64,000 bases of DNA, from positions 1-64,000 of the forward strand of contig JADNRX010000248.1 of NCBI GenBank assembly GCA_015501595.1, in the 5' to 3' direction. Under the pieces are notes generated by a model. It did no database searches, was not told the DNA's origin, and saw only the letters and a program-made list of their open reading frames with translations. Source of the DNA: Hymenopellis radicata. Lineage: Eukaryota; Basidiomycota; Agaricomycetes; Agaricales; Physalacriaceae. The number at the start of each line of letters is the position of its first letter. Within the stretch, counting starts at the first letter, position 1. This document shows, one piece after another, positions 34,308 through 45,791 of the stretch. The position numbers and the translations under genes are program-made.

Positions 34308-34581
34308 ATCTAGAAATGCAGACGTCAGAATCTAGGGACAGGGAAAGTCGGTGAACGTACTCTCGAAAGACTGAGAGAGATGACAATCAATAAAGGTTCC
34401 CACAGACACTTAATGATCTCGGGCGTCGAGGGTCGGGAAGATAGCCGAACGTGCTCTTCAATGACCGTAGTTACAGCCTTCCGACGCATCTTCTCAGATG
34501 TTCAGCGTGCCGTTGAAACGCTGTTAGTTAGTGGATGGTAGAGATGCTTCGGTCATTTGATCTCTTTGGTATGAAACCATT

Positions 34582-35030
34582 TTACATCTTGGACCTAGTC
34601 TTGCCGTATTTCCTGTCAATAAAGCCGCATATCTCCTCCGCTAGCACCATGTGAGAGAGGATTTAAACGCATTGAAGGGGCGCCTACCTAATCCTTGTGG
34701 CTTCTCCTGCCCTTCAGACATACTTAACAGTCGATGCAGCCTCCCACCTCACCACACGCGTGGCCTAGTCTTCCCTGGTCCTGTAACTCTAAAACCAGAT
34801 GTCAGGTCGCATACACTTGAAGCCTCGCCAACTTACTCGTCTTCAGCTCCGCCCGATCGTCGAGCTCACCTCTAAATAGTCTCACCTACGCCTCCTCAGT
34901 CCCAGTTGACATTCTCCCATCAGATGTGAATTGTGAATGGCAAGTCACGCTCAAAATACGCATCTAGAACATCGGGATCTCAGCGCTGGAATAGATCATT
35001 TGAACGCGATTTTCTTGTCTGTTTGAGAAT
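34582..35030 (-). pseudogene. Alpha/beta hydrolase, copy C, 3' fragment
   Basis: The minus strand aligns with 7140-7670 of copy A: gagctcgacga, gagtaagttggcg, tctggttttagagtt, and the last exon that reads DRKYG..RSKM before TAA at 34582-34584. Stops and small deletions break the frame. The N-terminal exons and the nucleophile Ser are absent. The SKM end supports this tripeptide as ancestral for the family. Confidence 0.8.
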
Positions 35031-35189
35031 GAGGTGATTTTGCGGAGATCAAGATAAATACCTGGTAGTGTACATCAAATGTTAGCTTTTCGATAACCTG
35101 CGCTTATTACCCACAACAAACAAAATCGTGAGCTTAATGGTTTCTATCGTTCTTCAGTCTACTATGCGCGAGACAGTAAGACCTGGAAA

Positions 35190-35556
35190 GAACTCACGAT
35201 TCTGCGATTATGCTAAAGACACGAATGCCAGAGATGACGCTGATGCCTTGTGAATTCGATTCGAGATCCCGATCGTGTGGTATGGAGACAGAGCCGGAAC
35301 CATCGTTGAGTAGAGTGTTGTCATTCTCGACGCGCAATGTCGGACCGTCTCGCATTATTTGCCCATTCTATTCGGATGTCAGCCGGCTTATCGAGCACGT
35401 CCAGCCACGTATCAGACGTACTTACTTATCCTATATACCTATCAGATCCCTCGTAAACGCATATATCTTGGTCTGCGGCATTCGCAACGTGCAGTATCGC
35501 GCCTCCGGTGTAAAGAGGGATTTGGAATTTGGATAGGACTATCTTGGGCTTCATAG
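35190..35556 (-). CDS. Hypothetical protein, partial
   Basis: Two exons seem to join across a 69-nt intron: MKPKIVLSKFQIPLYTGGA...CVYEGSDRYIG and then GQIMRDGPTLRVENDNTLL...GIRVFSII. The continuation after about 35198 (a donor gtgagt) is not found because the decayed hydrolase copy C follows. I do not recognise the family; the gene may be truncated. Confidence 0.4.
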
Positions 35557-35686
35557 TAGTGGCTGAATGCGCGTCGTCTTCGCCGTGGTAAGATAGGACG
35601 ATGGTTATGGCAAACAGCGACGACGGCGGCGTGTTGGGCCACGACAACCTTGATTGGAACGGTGGACGGGGCAGAGAGCAGTCATA

Positions 35687-35703
35687 CCTAGGGTTAGGGT
35701 TAA
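35687..35703 (-). repeat. Short interstitial telomere-like motif
   Basis: cctagggttagggttaa, the exact reverse complement of 4631-4647. It lies about 130 bp upstream of the hypothetical gene's ATG, a position that would suit a promoter telobox. Confidence 0.6.
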
Positions 35704-35755
35704 GACGCGTCCCGCTCCACTAAATAGTAAAACGGTCGTAGTCGGGCACATCGGA

Positions 35756-35767
35756 GGGGGGGGGGGG
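35756..35767 (+). repeat. Run of twelve G
   Basis: A homopolymer G12, the longest in the window. No gene follows directly; 35768-36190 shows nothing recognisable. Confidence 0.85.
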
Positions 35768-36192
35768 CTGCGTCGTCCGGTGCTTCATCGAATTCAGAAG
35801 TGTTCCCTCTGGAAAGATGCGTGTGGTTCATAGGTTCAAGGTGGAATTTAGGCGGTCACAAGGACCAGAGTAATGCGGACCGTGGTTTCTAAAAATGATA
35901 TCTCTGTAGAGTGTGGTGAAATAGATTATCGTAGTGTATGTAGATAGTAGTCTGTGAGAGTATGAACTGGTGGGCCTTGGCATGTATGTTCTTGGTGCAG
36001 AGGCGGCCTTGCGGGAACTAAACAGCTTCCTGATACCGCTATGACCCGCTCGCCTCTCAGAATACTATGTTCACTGTTTCTTCTACCACTGAACTGTGTT
36101 GATTACCTTTTACTGGAAGAGCTGTAGGGGCAAATGAGGGGGGCTCAGGAGTCAGAACTAATTATAATATGATGGTGATCGCACTACATACC

Positions 36193-37466
36193 CTAGTCCA
36201 AACAAAGAACGCCTCGACTTGCAAGCTGAGGCAGGACAAGACGCATTCTGTCTGCGAGGACTGAAGAATACGCTGCCCGAGTGATGAATCGCCCCTCAGG
36301 CTCCCGATGACTTCTTTCGAAGTGAATGTTCTGAACACCGCTAAACGTCTCATGCGCTAGACTTTCGTCAAGCAAATTCCACGCTTCCTCTAGAGTATCG
36401 ATGTCTTGGAGATCGGGGAACGTAAAGGTAAGCTCCGTGAAATGTATTGTCGCTTTGGTGTCGGAGAGGGCACGAAATGTGGAGGACCACCACTTGATGG
36501 ACTTGCGTGTCTCATCGAGGTTTTCGGGGTTTACGCTCAAGTGTAGGTGTTGGAATGGCAGACCAGCAAGCGGGAGTGGACGGTATGCATCTTCTTCGAG
36601 GATATCGGTCCACGCGATATCCTCGGCGACGCCTTCAGCTATGGTTAGCCAAGTGACACTGCATTAGTTAGCGATTGCTACGTACTGCTTTTCACCTCCA
36701 CTTTGAACAACTCGAGGGGAGGAAATCCTCGACGCAATAAGTCCTGCCACTGTAGTAAATCGTCTAACAGGGCTATGACGATTTCGCACAGCTTGAGGTT
36801 GGGAAGGTCAAAATAATGCGTGAGGCAATTGTGGAATTCCTCCTCTAGACCTACGACTCCGAAGCGAATGAATTCTAGGGAGGGAAGGTGCAGGAGCTTC
36901 CGTATAGGCCCCGAGACCACCGTCACGGTTTCATTGTCAATGAAACCAGACAAGCTGACTCGCTTAATCTTGGTTCCTCCCAAAATCCCAAAAACATGAT
37001 GGAGGGTTTCGACGGAATAGACGTTAACATCAAGCTCGACGAGAGGCGCGTTCCCCAAGACATTTGGGATCAAATTGAGATAAGATCGGATTGCTGCATG
37101 CTCGGAGAGATCATTTCGAAACGCGACCTTCGTAAGATTTCGAAGAAGAGAAAGCACAGGTGCGAGGCAAGACATGTAGGCCTGTAGTGGAATATTATCT
37201 AGAACATGGCGGTGTGGACGGATTGTCACGCCGCGGATGAGCGTTTGGAGATGGGGAACGGATATGAGATCGTCAAGCAGTCTGGCCATCTTCTTGTAGG
37301 GGTAGAGCTTCACCTGGGCGTCGCGGAATAGAGCGCGTTGACTGAGCACCGACCAGGTCTGCGATACTAGCGCGCAGCGCCGCAGGGCATATTTGTGGCC
37401 GACAAGATGCTGGATAATCATGTCTAGGAGTTCTGGTGGGAGAGAAGTATTTGTGGATGGCATCAT
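36193..37466 (-). CDS. F-box protein
   Basis: ATG at 37466 or two codons in (MMPSTNTS), then an F-box LPPELLDMIIQHLVGHKYAL and RRCALVSQTWSVLSQRALF, typical of agaricomycete F-box proteins. The rest is a leucine-rich region of irregular repeats (LHLPSLEFIRFGVVGLEE, LPNLKLCEIVIALL). The reading passes a 50-nt intron (about 36711-36662, with a ctaac branch site) into TWLTIAEGVAEDIAW and closes at 36193. About 400 residues. It would supply a substrate-binding subunit of an SCF ubiquitin ligase. Mushrooms have hundreds of such genes. Confidence 0.8.
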
Positions 37467-37895
37467 GGCGCAATACTAGGAAGCGATTCGTGTTAAGGTG
37501 AATATACAAAGGGATAATGATTTACCTCCAAGAAAAGCCTGACGGAGACGCGTCAGCCGCGAAGGTTCGGCGCCTCAACAGGAACATTGGTCTAGGCAAA
37601 GAAAAGAAAGAGGGACACGCACAGGTCGAACCGATATGAATAATGTGGATGATACAAATAGTATCAGTCTGCTATGCACCTATTGAGTCGTTAATTATTA
37701 TGCTCTGGATGTGGAAATGAATCATACAATTGAAGTTGATGGAAGGAAGGCAAGATGCGGCTTGATCAGCACCCACCATCATTCCAAGATTATTCGACTT
37801 GTCGTGTTTAGCAGCGCAGTGCCAACACATTTACAGTACGGACGCGCCCCAGCGTATCTCCGGAAACGAAATGAGGGTGCTATCGCATTCGATTC
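37467..37895. other. Intergenic
   Basis: Upstream of the F-box gene; nothing recognisable. Confidence 0.45.
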
Positions 37896-38350
37896 ATGAA
37901 TATCAAACCAGACGGCGACGTACTTGGTCGAGGCCACTACGGTACATACAGACTCGCCTTCTCAACGCGTTTACCACAGATCTATCATACGTTCTCGCCG
38001 CCGCCCCCCAGTCCAAACTTCAGAGCGCCCGGCGCGCCTCGCTCCAGTTCCGACGAATCATTTTCCATGACCTACGGATTGCCCTCGTCCCGAACTAACC
38101 CACGGGCGCCAAACGCTGCCATATTGTCGAGGGCTTGGGAGCCATACCCGCCAATATGCGTGGGACCAAAGGACGTGCTATGGCAGGCTCCCGACGATGA
38201 GAGATATTTCAGGGCAAGGGAGAAAGTGGAACTTTTCACGAAGGTTCCGCCAGAGGCGCTTTGGCCGCATTGTATGGGTATGAGCAGCTTCACCAACCAA
38301 TTGGTCCTATACATTCCTCATGGGCTGGCTGTTTGCCGCAGGGGCTGAAG
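37896..38350 (+). CDS. Hypothetical protein exon(s)
   Basis: An open frame with a Pro-rich part (PPPPSPNFRAPGAPRSSS) and a well-formed stretch SRAWEPYPPICVGPKDVLWQ...FRAREKVELFTKVPPEALWP that looks coding. A donor-like gtatga at 38276 and further GT-AG pairs to the right suggest that the gene goes on to about 38650, but I cannot join it with confidence or name a family. Confidence 0.35.
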
Positions 38351-38762
38351 GGGGAGTACATACGATAATGGTGTGTCTAGTGCTTTTTGTGACTTGAAAG
38401 GCAGATACTAAGGTAATAACAGAAATCGACGACCCGTCGCTTTTCCAAGGAACAGCCCGTCTATGTTCGTACTAGACAACAACGACGACCTTTCCCAATC
38501 TCAATGTCAGTCGCAATGTCACTTGGATACAGAAGACTCAACAGGTCGTGGTAATCGGGACACTCTGCTGGCGCGCAGATGGTTCTATGTCGGCTTGCGT
38601 AACTCCACCTTACACGATGAGAGATTGCATTTCTGGGTCGGTGAGTGTATCTACTTTTGAGTCTACTGTAATACCATGTGCACAGTGTATTACTATAAGA
38701 CGGACCTCCTCCGACGTATCCTCCCGGAATCTCAACTCTTCGTTCAAGTTTCATCCACTCCT

Positions 38763-40077
38763 TCAAGCGTCCGGATTTGCCGCGGCCTTCTTCTTGAGGA
38801 ATTCCACCAACGCAGGCTGTTTCTCTGCGAGACGGGTAGGAAGGTCTTCTTGCTTGACGAATTTGAGGTTTTTCATCGCTGTCGTCACATTAGATCGCTG
38901 AGATCACTATATACCAATGGAATCCATGCTCACCTTTGTCAGTGACCAACACGACCTGGTTGAATGGCTCCTTCAACGGCGGAAGGCCAACCTGCTGCGC
39001 GTCCTCGATGAGCACCCGCTGGGACGCAGCCAAAGAGCCGGCCCCCGCGACGACATCAACAGTCTTGAATTCCTCGAAGGCCGTCTTTAAAACGGCTGGG
39101 AGAGCTTTCGCTGGTATCCCCTCTACCACCGCATTCGAGGGAATCGGGGGGATGTGGTTGGCAGAAGGGCTGTCGTCGTTCCCGACGCCCTCGTCAGCTG
39201 GAGGGTCAACAGGGTTCTTCTTCAAGAATCGCGTGATGGCTCCACCAAGCTTTGCCTGCGTTCCTCGGAACTGTAAAGCTTTGAGCCCCGCGTCCCAGGA
39301 GAGGAGGAGAGGAGGTACAGACCTTGTCCACGATTGACTTATTTGTACCGACGTCCTTTACTCTGAAAATTTACATCAAAATTGCGTCCAACACGTTAGT
39401 ATTGAGCCATCACGTACTGCAAATTAGAGGTGTCGAAACTGAACTCTGCGGACAATATCAATATATATATCAACCACAAGGACGAAGTCGCGACGCACCA
39501 AGGACAACAACTCCGCCTTTATCGGCGCACGGGTATGCAAGGAAGGTGGCTCCGAAAAGCTGAGCCTTGCCCTCGTCCGGGCTGATATAGAATCCACCTA
39601 TAGACACAAACGTTGATTAACACGGCCGTGGGCGAAGGTTAGATGGAATGTACTCACCAGACCAGGTGAACTCGTTCGGCCAAATCCGCTTCGGTTGCAG
39701 CTTGAATGTCCCAGCCTTCACCGCGCTCTTGATCGACGCAGCGAAAGACCTGCAGGTCGCATGGAACTGCGTTGTGGCGATGGAACGCTCCGACAGCGAA
39801 CGAAACTTTGCCGAGGTACGCTTCTTTTGTTCAATTAGTCTGGAGTTGCACTTCGAAGTTGCTTTTTCGGCGTACGGAGTCATCCCCGATAAATGCGGAA
39901 GGCACGAACGTATTAACGGTGGTGTCATCTCCCGTACGTGCGGCAAGATCCTGCGGCCACACTTCATGAGTACAATTCGAGATGGACCGCATCACACACC
40001 TCGGCATTCTGGACCACTGCCGCCAAGGTACGGAGCGTGAGGGCAAGAGAGATGAATACGGCGAAGGGGATGTGCAT
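38763..40077 (-). CDS. Secreted protein of unknown function
   Basis: ATG 40077 with a clear signal peptide (MHIPFAVFISLALTLRTLAA). Exons then read PQDLAARTGDDTTVNTFVPS, SERSIATTQFHATCRSFAAS, KRIWPNEFTWSG joined across an intron to GFYISPDEGKAQLFGATFLA, VKDVGTNKSIVDK, FRGTQAKLGGAITRFLKKNP and a Lys-rich end (AEKQPALVEFLKKKAAANPD), stop 38763-38765. At least six introns with GT-AG borders. No transmembrane anchor. I do not recognise a domain; about 300-340 residues. Confidence 0.6.
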
Positions 40078-40860
40078 GATTAGAGGAAGGTTGAAATATT
40101 GATATGAACGAAGAAGTTGAAAGGGATAATCCAAACAGAAAGCAAGAAGGGAAATGGGGACCAGCCTGGCGAAGCATGTGGTCTGCGCCCACTTTTATCC
40201 TCCCACTGAGTCCCGTCGCCAAGCCGAGCTGTGGTGCTGTGGTCTCTTCATTGTGGCAAACGGCCTCGCCGGAGACCTTGACGGATACCGACATGTCCCA
40301 TTCATAGTCTCTCTGAGCGCTGCGCAACAGGCAATCTCGGCTCGTTGTAATTGATTCACCGTCTTCCTTTCGCATACTGTCAAGGTACTGATATGGGAAG
40401 ATGTAGAAGCCATGCCTTTGGGGTGCATTCTAGGGCCTATGACCCATGTCTGTTCAGACGGCGGGTGTTTCAAGTTCTTCAAGTTGTGAAAATAATGAGC
40501 AAAAGAAGGAAAAGGGAGAGGATATTCTGCATGTACTGACCCGAAGAATTGATTTCATTTGCACCGTAACACTCACAGTCCGTAATTCGAACGGGCTACA
40601 ACGGGTGCGGCCTTCCAGTCAAACAAGATTCAACGGGTTTGGTGAGTTGGCGGGGGTCGTGGGTACGGGTTGGCGCGGGCAAGGGTGCGGGTCGTGAGGT
40701 AGACACCCGTGGGCAACCACGCTGCCCGCGCCGATCCGTACTGCCTATGCAGGAGCTGCTAGATAATACAACTTCCAGGCTCCGAACCCAGCCGTCGCTG
40801 TCGTTTCACGCAAAATACTGTGGCGCCGAAAGGAAGGCCCGACCGAATAGGATTAATAAT
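40078..40860. other. Intergenic, no recognisable gene
   Basis: Only short frames; a G-rich part near 40640-40700 has simple character. Confidence 0.45.
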
Positions 40861-40864
40861 AGGA

Positions 40865-41547
40865 TCACATGTAGCCAATCAGAACAAGAGCAACGGGAAG
40901 GTGAAACGACAGGACGGCTGGGCCGGGCTGGCTCAACTTGTCCGGGGACCGGCAAGATAGTTTCTGCATAGACGCCAAGTCGCATGGACTTTCACCTCCC
41001 AGACGGAACTGGGTTAGCCGAAAACGGGCAGTCAACCAGTCGACAAGATCCAAATTCCACCCCAAGAGGGACACCTTCGTTATAGGAGGCAAGTCGGATC
41101 CCGACCAAGGAAGGCGCAGGTGCTATTGCATTCCGGAGGTGGAAAGCGGATCTCGAGGCTCGTGAGGTTGGGATAGGATTCATAAGAGAGCGGGGCGAGG
41201 AAGTTCTCTAATTGACTGGCGCTCTTGCAGGTAAGATCAAGAGATGTAAGAGGGTTGCCGATGACAATGAGGGAAGGAAGAGTAGGGCTGATGGTAAACG
41301 CCTTTGCCAGTTCCGGACCAGATACCGTCAGGCGAGGTGTAGATTTCCTTCTCTTGAACGGTCGTCGAAGTGACGACGCAATCTTCGAGGTGAACGAGGA
41401 TGACGTGGGTGATGTTGGAGGGGACGAGGTGGAGAAGCTGGCGATTTCAGATGCAGGCCTGTGAGAATATTCTGAAGACGAGGAAGCAAACTCAGACGAA
41501 GAAGCGAGAGAGTCTGAAGATTCGGATGCGACGTCGATGGTGTACAT
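40865..41547 (-). pseudogene. Hypothetical Ser-rich protein with leucine-rich C-terminal part
   Basis: ATG 41547 opens a Ser-rich N-terminus (SESSDSLASSSEFASSSSEY), then LTVSGPELAKAFTISPTLPS and leucine-rich segments (GNPLTSLDLTC, YPNLTSLEIRFPPPE). At about 41096 the frame stops, but another frame continues the same theme (TKVSLLGWNLDLVDWLTARF). It resembles the C-terminal repeats of mushroom F-box proteins, without an F-box. Single-base loss or an unseen intron is likely. Confidence 0.4.
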
Positions 41548-41833
41548 GATGTGGTTTAGAATTGACCTTCCAGCATACCAGACGTTTTAACAGGGGTTAC
41601 CGATGATTTTAGAGACAGAAGCCTCCGCGGAACTTGTCGCTGTCTCCGACTCCGAGGAAGTAAATCTGGAGGCTTGATGCAGAGATGTCATAAAGAAATA
41701 CTCGCATATTGACTACTACTAGAATCAGCCCCAAGACACTGCGCGCATGTTCAAAGAAAAGTTCAGCCAGTTCCTATATCACGTTAGTAAGTCAAACATC
41801 GAGATAAGAAGAGCACATACCTGTATTGCATTA

Positions 41834-42890
41834 TTATGCTGTTTTATTTTCCTTGAAGCGACACACTTCTGTGCAAGATCCAAGTATCCTCACCTCTCCA
41901 ACTCCCCATTCAGAATCAAAGGTGTGCTTCTTCTCGAAGACGTGGAGGCCACGAATCTCTCTGTGCGGACTAATGTCATGAGAGACCACCACGAATCGAT
42001 CCGAAGCCTCGGAAATGGTAGCCAACTTCTCGAGCATACGAGCTGTCTCGTGGGAATCTGGGTCACGAGCAATGACCATAGTGAACGTCTCGACAGTGAG
42101 TGGCAATTGCGACATAACGGGTGACACGATAGAGAAAAGCTCGTTGTCGTCGGAGCTTTCGCGGACTGCAAAACCAGAAAGGCTAATATGCGCAAGGTTG
42201 GGACAACGCACAAAGACTTTCCTGCCACGGAATATCTTTCATGTCCTGGTTGCTTAAGCAGTCCAAATTCAGGTGTGTCAAAGAGTTCGGGAGGACATCC
42301 AGTCCACCGTGCCAGCAGTGCTTCGTTATATCAGTTAGGGACATATGAGTCGGACGAAGGCGGCTACTACTGCCAGCGTCAGTCAAATGATGCAACGCCA
42401 AATCATGGCCAACGAGCCACACCGCCAGGCACTTCACGCATGTACACGCTTTTAAGACAGCTCTTGCCCGCAGGAACATGTACAGGATGTATCAAGGGTG
42501 GCGGTGGAACGGTCCCCAATGCAAAGGACTTTGACAGCGCGCGAGAAGAACGCGCTGTCGTTGCGTGAGATTATCGAGGCACGGAATGCTACGAGCTGCG
42601 ATTTCGTGTAAAGAGTGACGGAGTTATACAGGATGGGGTCGATCCTACAACACACAATTAGGAAGACAAGCAGGTCATTCAAACGCCACTCGCCATTCTC
42701 GGACAACTTTGGAGACGAGAACCAGACTATACGCAGTTGTACCATCATCCCAAACAGCTGTTTCGAAAATTAAACGCGCAATATCAATGGGTATATCCGG
42801 AAACGGTGAAAGTCGAAGGCATGTCATCGAGCTAGCTATGATGGTGGTTGCTAAAAAGTGATCTCGGCATCTTCCGGTCCTGCAAGGCAT
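41834..42890 (-). pseudogene. F-box protein, decayed tandem copy
   Basis: Same plan as the intact gene at 43322-44450: F-box-like FPDIPIDIARLIFETAVW and SLVLVSKVVREW, a 45-50-nt intron, NDSAFFSRAVKVLCIG, LRPTHMSLTDITKHC, LPNSLTHLNLDC and CPNLAHISLSG, EKKHTFDSEWG. The pieces lie in three frames with breaks near 42460 and 42210, so at least two indels separate it from its sister. Confidence 0.8.
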
Positions 42891-42974
42891 AAGAAATATT
42901 CAAGCTTGCCCTCTGCATTCGTCTGACTCTTAGTGAACGTCATTAAGTTCGACTGTGATTATACATTTACAGTA

Positions 42975-43130
42975 TCATATCTTGCCATAAGAAAAGCCGC
43001 CTCTAGAAGACCATGCTTCTTTGAGAGGCTCACACCCAACTCAAACCATCCCCATTCATCATCTGCAACTTTCTCCTAGTGCGACGTGCCAAGGTACCGA
43101 GATGCTATCAAATTCGTCAGTGTGTTGATT
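42975..43130 (-). pseudogene. Short-chain dehydrogenase, C-terminal remnant
   Basis: The codons for GEKVADDEWGWFE match the end of the dehydrogenase at 44540-44690 (DEKLADDVWGWCE), including the acceptor side with the phrase aaattcgtcag. It lies at the same place relative to the F-box copy as the real gene does to its F-box neighbour. Confidence 0.7.
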
Positions 43131-43321
43131 GAGTCTCATGAGGGTTGGACGAAAAGATGTATTCACATTGCGTTTGGCTAAGTGTTTTCTTCCACATTAC
43201 ACTTCTCTGCAAGTTCTAGAGCTCGACGCTCCCGTACACTCTCAAAATCCGCCCGACGACGCGCTTCGCAGCATCCCGACAGGATCATTCATAAACTCAC
43301 ACCACTTGCTATATCAGATTA

Positions 43322-44450
43322 CTATTGGTAAATTAACACATCCTCGGTATTGCGCTCATCGTGGCGTCTTCTTTTCCGGTCTGCGACACACTTCTCTACA
43401 AGTTCCCAAGTATCCTCACCCCTCCAGCTCCCCCATTCAGAGTCAAAGGTGTGCTCCTTCTCAAAGGCATATAGGCCACGAACTAGTCCGCGAAAACCAA
43501 TATCCTCAGAGACCACGACAACCCGATCCGAGGCATTGGTAATGAAGTCCAACTGATTTCGAACAGAGGGATCACACATAAACGTCGTGGTTATACACAG
43601 CGTCGTTACAGTGTCTGGCAATTCTGGTAGGAGGGGTGCTACGACCACCGGGAAAAGCTCCCCTGATTCGAAGTTTTCGGATACCGCATGACCAGAAATG
43701 ATGATATGGGCAAGATTAGGACACCGCGCAAAGATTTCCTGCCACGGAATTTCCTCTATATCCTCGTGGTTCTCGCAATCCAAGTTCAAGTGCGTCAAAG
43801 ACCTTGGCAGGATCTCGACACATTCTTGTCTGGAGTGCCAGCCGTAGTCCGACGTTAGATCAAGTAGGGACATGTGAGTCGGGCGTAGGCAACCGTTGGC
43901 GACAGTTGTATGGCGCAACTCAGGGCCGATGAGCCAGATAGCCAGACGCTGCACACCAGTGCATACTTCCAAGACAGCCGTCGCACACGTCCAAATCTGC
44001 TCGGCAGGATGAATTATAGATGCGAGGGCGCCAGTGTCACGGTTCCCGACGCAAAGCACTTTGACTGTGCGGGAGAAGAACGCGTCGTCGTTGCGCGAGA
44101 ATATCGAGTAATGGAATGCTACGAGATTCGAGCTCGTGCAAAGAGCGACGGAATAGTATAGCAGGGGTTCAACCCTATGATACACGGTCAGGAAGATACA
44201 AAAACAGTCCAACCGCAACTCACCACTGTCGAACGACTTTCGAGACGAGAACCAGACTACGCGCAGTAGGACGATGCTCCCAAGCAGCTGTTTCGAACAG
44301 TAAACGCGCAATATCCAGTGGAATATCTGGGAAAGGTGCAAGTCCCGATACATCCATATCGTCGAAACGGGTGACGGTTACTGAACAAGAGATTTCGGCA
44401 TCTTCCGGCCTTGCCAAGATTTCATTTACGCTTGACCTGGTAGATATCAT
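43322..44450 (-). CDS. F-box protein
   Basis: ATG 44450 (MISTRSSVNEILARPED), F-box-like segment FPDIPLDIARLLFETAAW with SLVLVSKVVRQW, then a 49-nt intron and one long exon: PLLYYSVALCTSSNLVAFHY, NDDAFFSRTVKVLCVGNRDT, LRPTHMSLLDLTSDYGWH, LPRSLTHLNLDC, CPNLAHIIISGHAV and EKEHTFDSEWG, stop 43322. About 410 residues; the frame is whole. The end of the neighbouring dehydrogenase gene is only about 90 bp upstream. Role as an SCF substrate receptor is inferred from the F-box. Confidence 0.8.
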
Positions 44451-44539
44451 TGAGCATTAACATATCGTACATCTCTATGCATTATAGAATCCAGTATCAT
44501 ATCGTGCCATTGGCAAAACACACTTGCAGCCCCTACACA

Positions 44540-45791
44540 TCAGTAGAAGACACCACACGCTTTCTCTTGCGCCTCACACCATCCCCATACATCATCCGCA
44601 AGTTTCTCGTCCGCACCTAGTGTAGTCTTCACTCCGATACGCGCCCAAGGAATGAGGTGCTATTAAATTCGTCAGCGCTTCGACTTGGGCCCGAGATATC
44701 TAAACCTACCTTGCCAGCAACTACTTTAGCATCGCCACCAATTCCACCGTAGAGCCCAGTAATCGCACCCATCTCGACGGGGTGAATAATCTTCATCGCA
44801 AGGCTCTCCTGCCACTGAGGTAGGTGGCGTAAGAGCGAGGAACGAAGGTTACCAGGGTTCAACGAAGTGGCGATGATCCCTTGATCATGGTAGTGATTGT
44901 GGAGGTAGGTGGAGAGAAGAACGTTGCCCTGAAGGAGAAGTTGAAATCAGAAATGACAACAGTCCATACTAACAACGAAGCAACACCCACTAGTTTCGAG
45001 TTGTAGTACAGATCGCCCGTCCCAATATCAGCACAGCGCTTGCGGCCCTTGGCAGCCCTATCCAGACTTTCCCAGTCAACATTACCCATCATGTAGCCAG
45101 ACGAGGCGGTGTTGACGATACGAGCTGTTCCAGTTGGAGAGTCTCTTAGCGGTGGCGAGAAGTGTAGGCAAAAGAAGCGACGTCAAGAAGTGATGGCCTA
45201 TTCCAGCCATATTAGTCAAATCTTCACAGTCGATGATTCTGGAGATAACATACCAAGCACATTCGTTCCCCACTGCATATCATAGCCTTCTTTCGTCGTA
45301 TGTTCAACTGGGCACCACATCACACCACTCGAGGGGAAGTCAGAAATGGTGACGCGACTGATACAAGATGGAGAAACTCACGCGTTGTTGAACAGCACAT
45401 CTAATTTCTGCTCCTTCTTCAACCAACTCTCAACACCCTTCTTTATACTGTCAAGATCTGCGAGGTCCATCTCCAAGAACAGCGCCTCCTTTCCAATCTC
45501 CTCCTTGAGTTCGTTGATGGCCTCAGTAGCCCGTTTAAGAGAACGACAGGCGATATAAACGCGCGCGTTGCGGGCAAGGAGAGCCTGTGGAGGATGGTAT
45601 GAGATCAGGAATGAGTGCAAGCTCGAAAAGCCGACCTTAACCATCTCCTTTCCCACACCACTATTCCCTCCAGTGACGATGACAACCTGCCCAGTCAGAT
45701 CCGGCATGTCCGTCGGAACCCATTCCGCCTTGGGTGGGTACGCCTCGGTCACCATCGAGCGCCAGTTCGATACCGTACTTAGGATGCCCAT
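44540..45791 (-). CDS. Short-chain dehydrogenase/reductase
   Basis: ATG 45791 (MGILSTVSNWRSMV). NAD(P)-binding motif VVIVTGGNSGVGKEMVK, ARVYIACRSLKRA, LDVLFNNAGVMW (NNAG), GTNVLGHHFLTSLLLP, the active-site Ser segment RIVNTASSGYM, YYNSKLGNVLLS (YxxxK) and SLNPGNLRSSLLRHL. Introns of about 50-55 nt occur after EMVK, NNA, NVLG, SKL and before the C-terminal exon; stop 44540-44542. It resembles fungal light-induced alcohol dehydrogenase / retinol dehydrogenase-like proteins. One base too many near 45150 (between LLATAK and the Ser segment) puts two conserved blocks in different frames; no intron explains this. So either the copy is inactive or the base is wrong. Confidence 0.8.

Noticed and set aside
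36662..36711. A 27-nt intron or a frameshift in the F-box gene at 36.7 kb
   Set aside because: A donor 23 bases further upstream gives a normal 50-nt intron with a branch site and keeps the frame.
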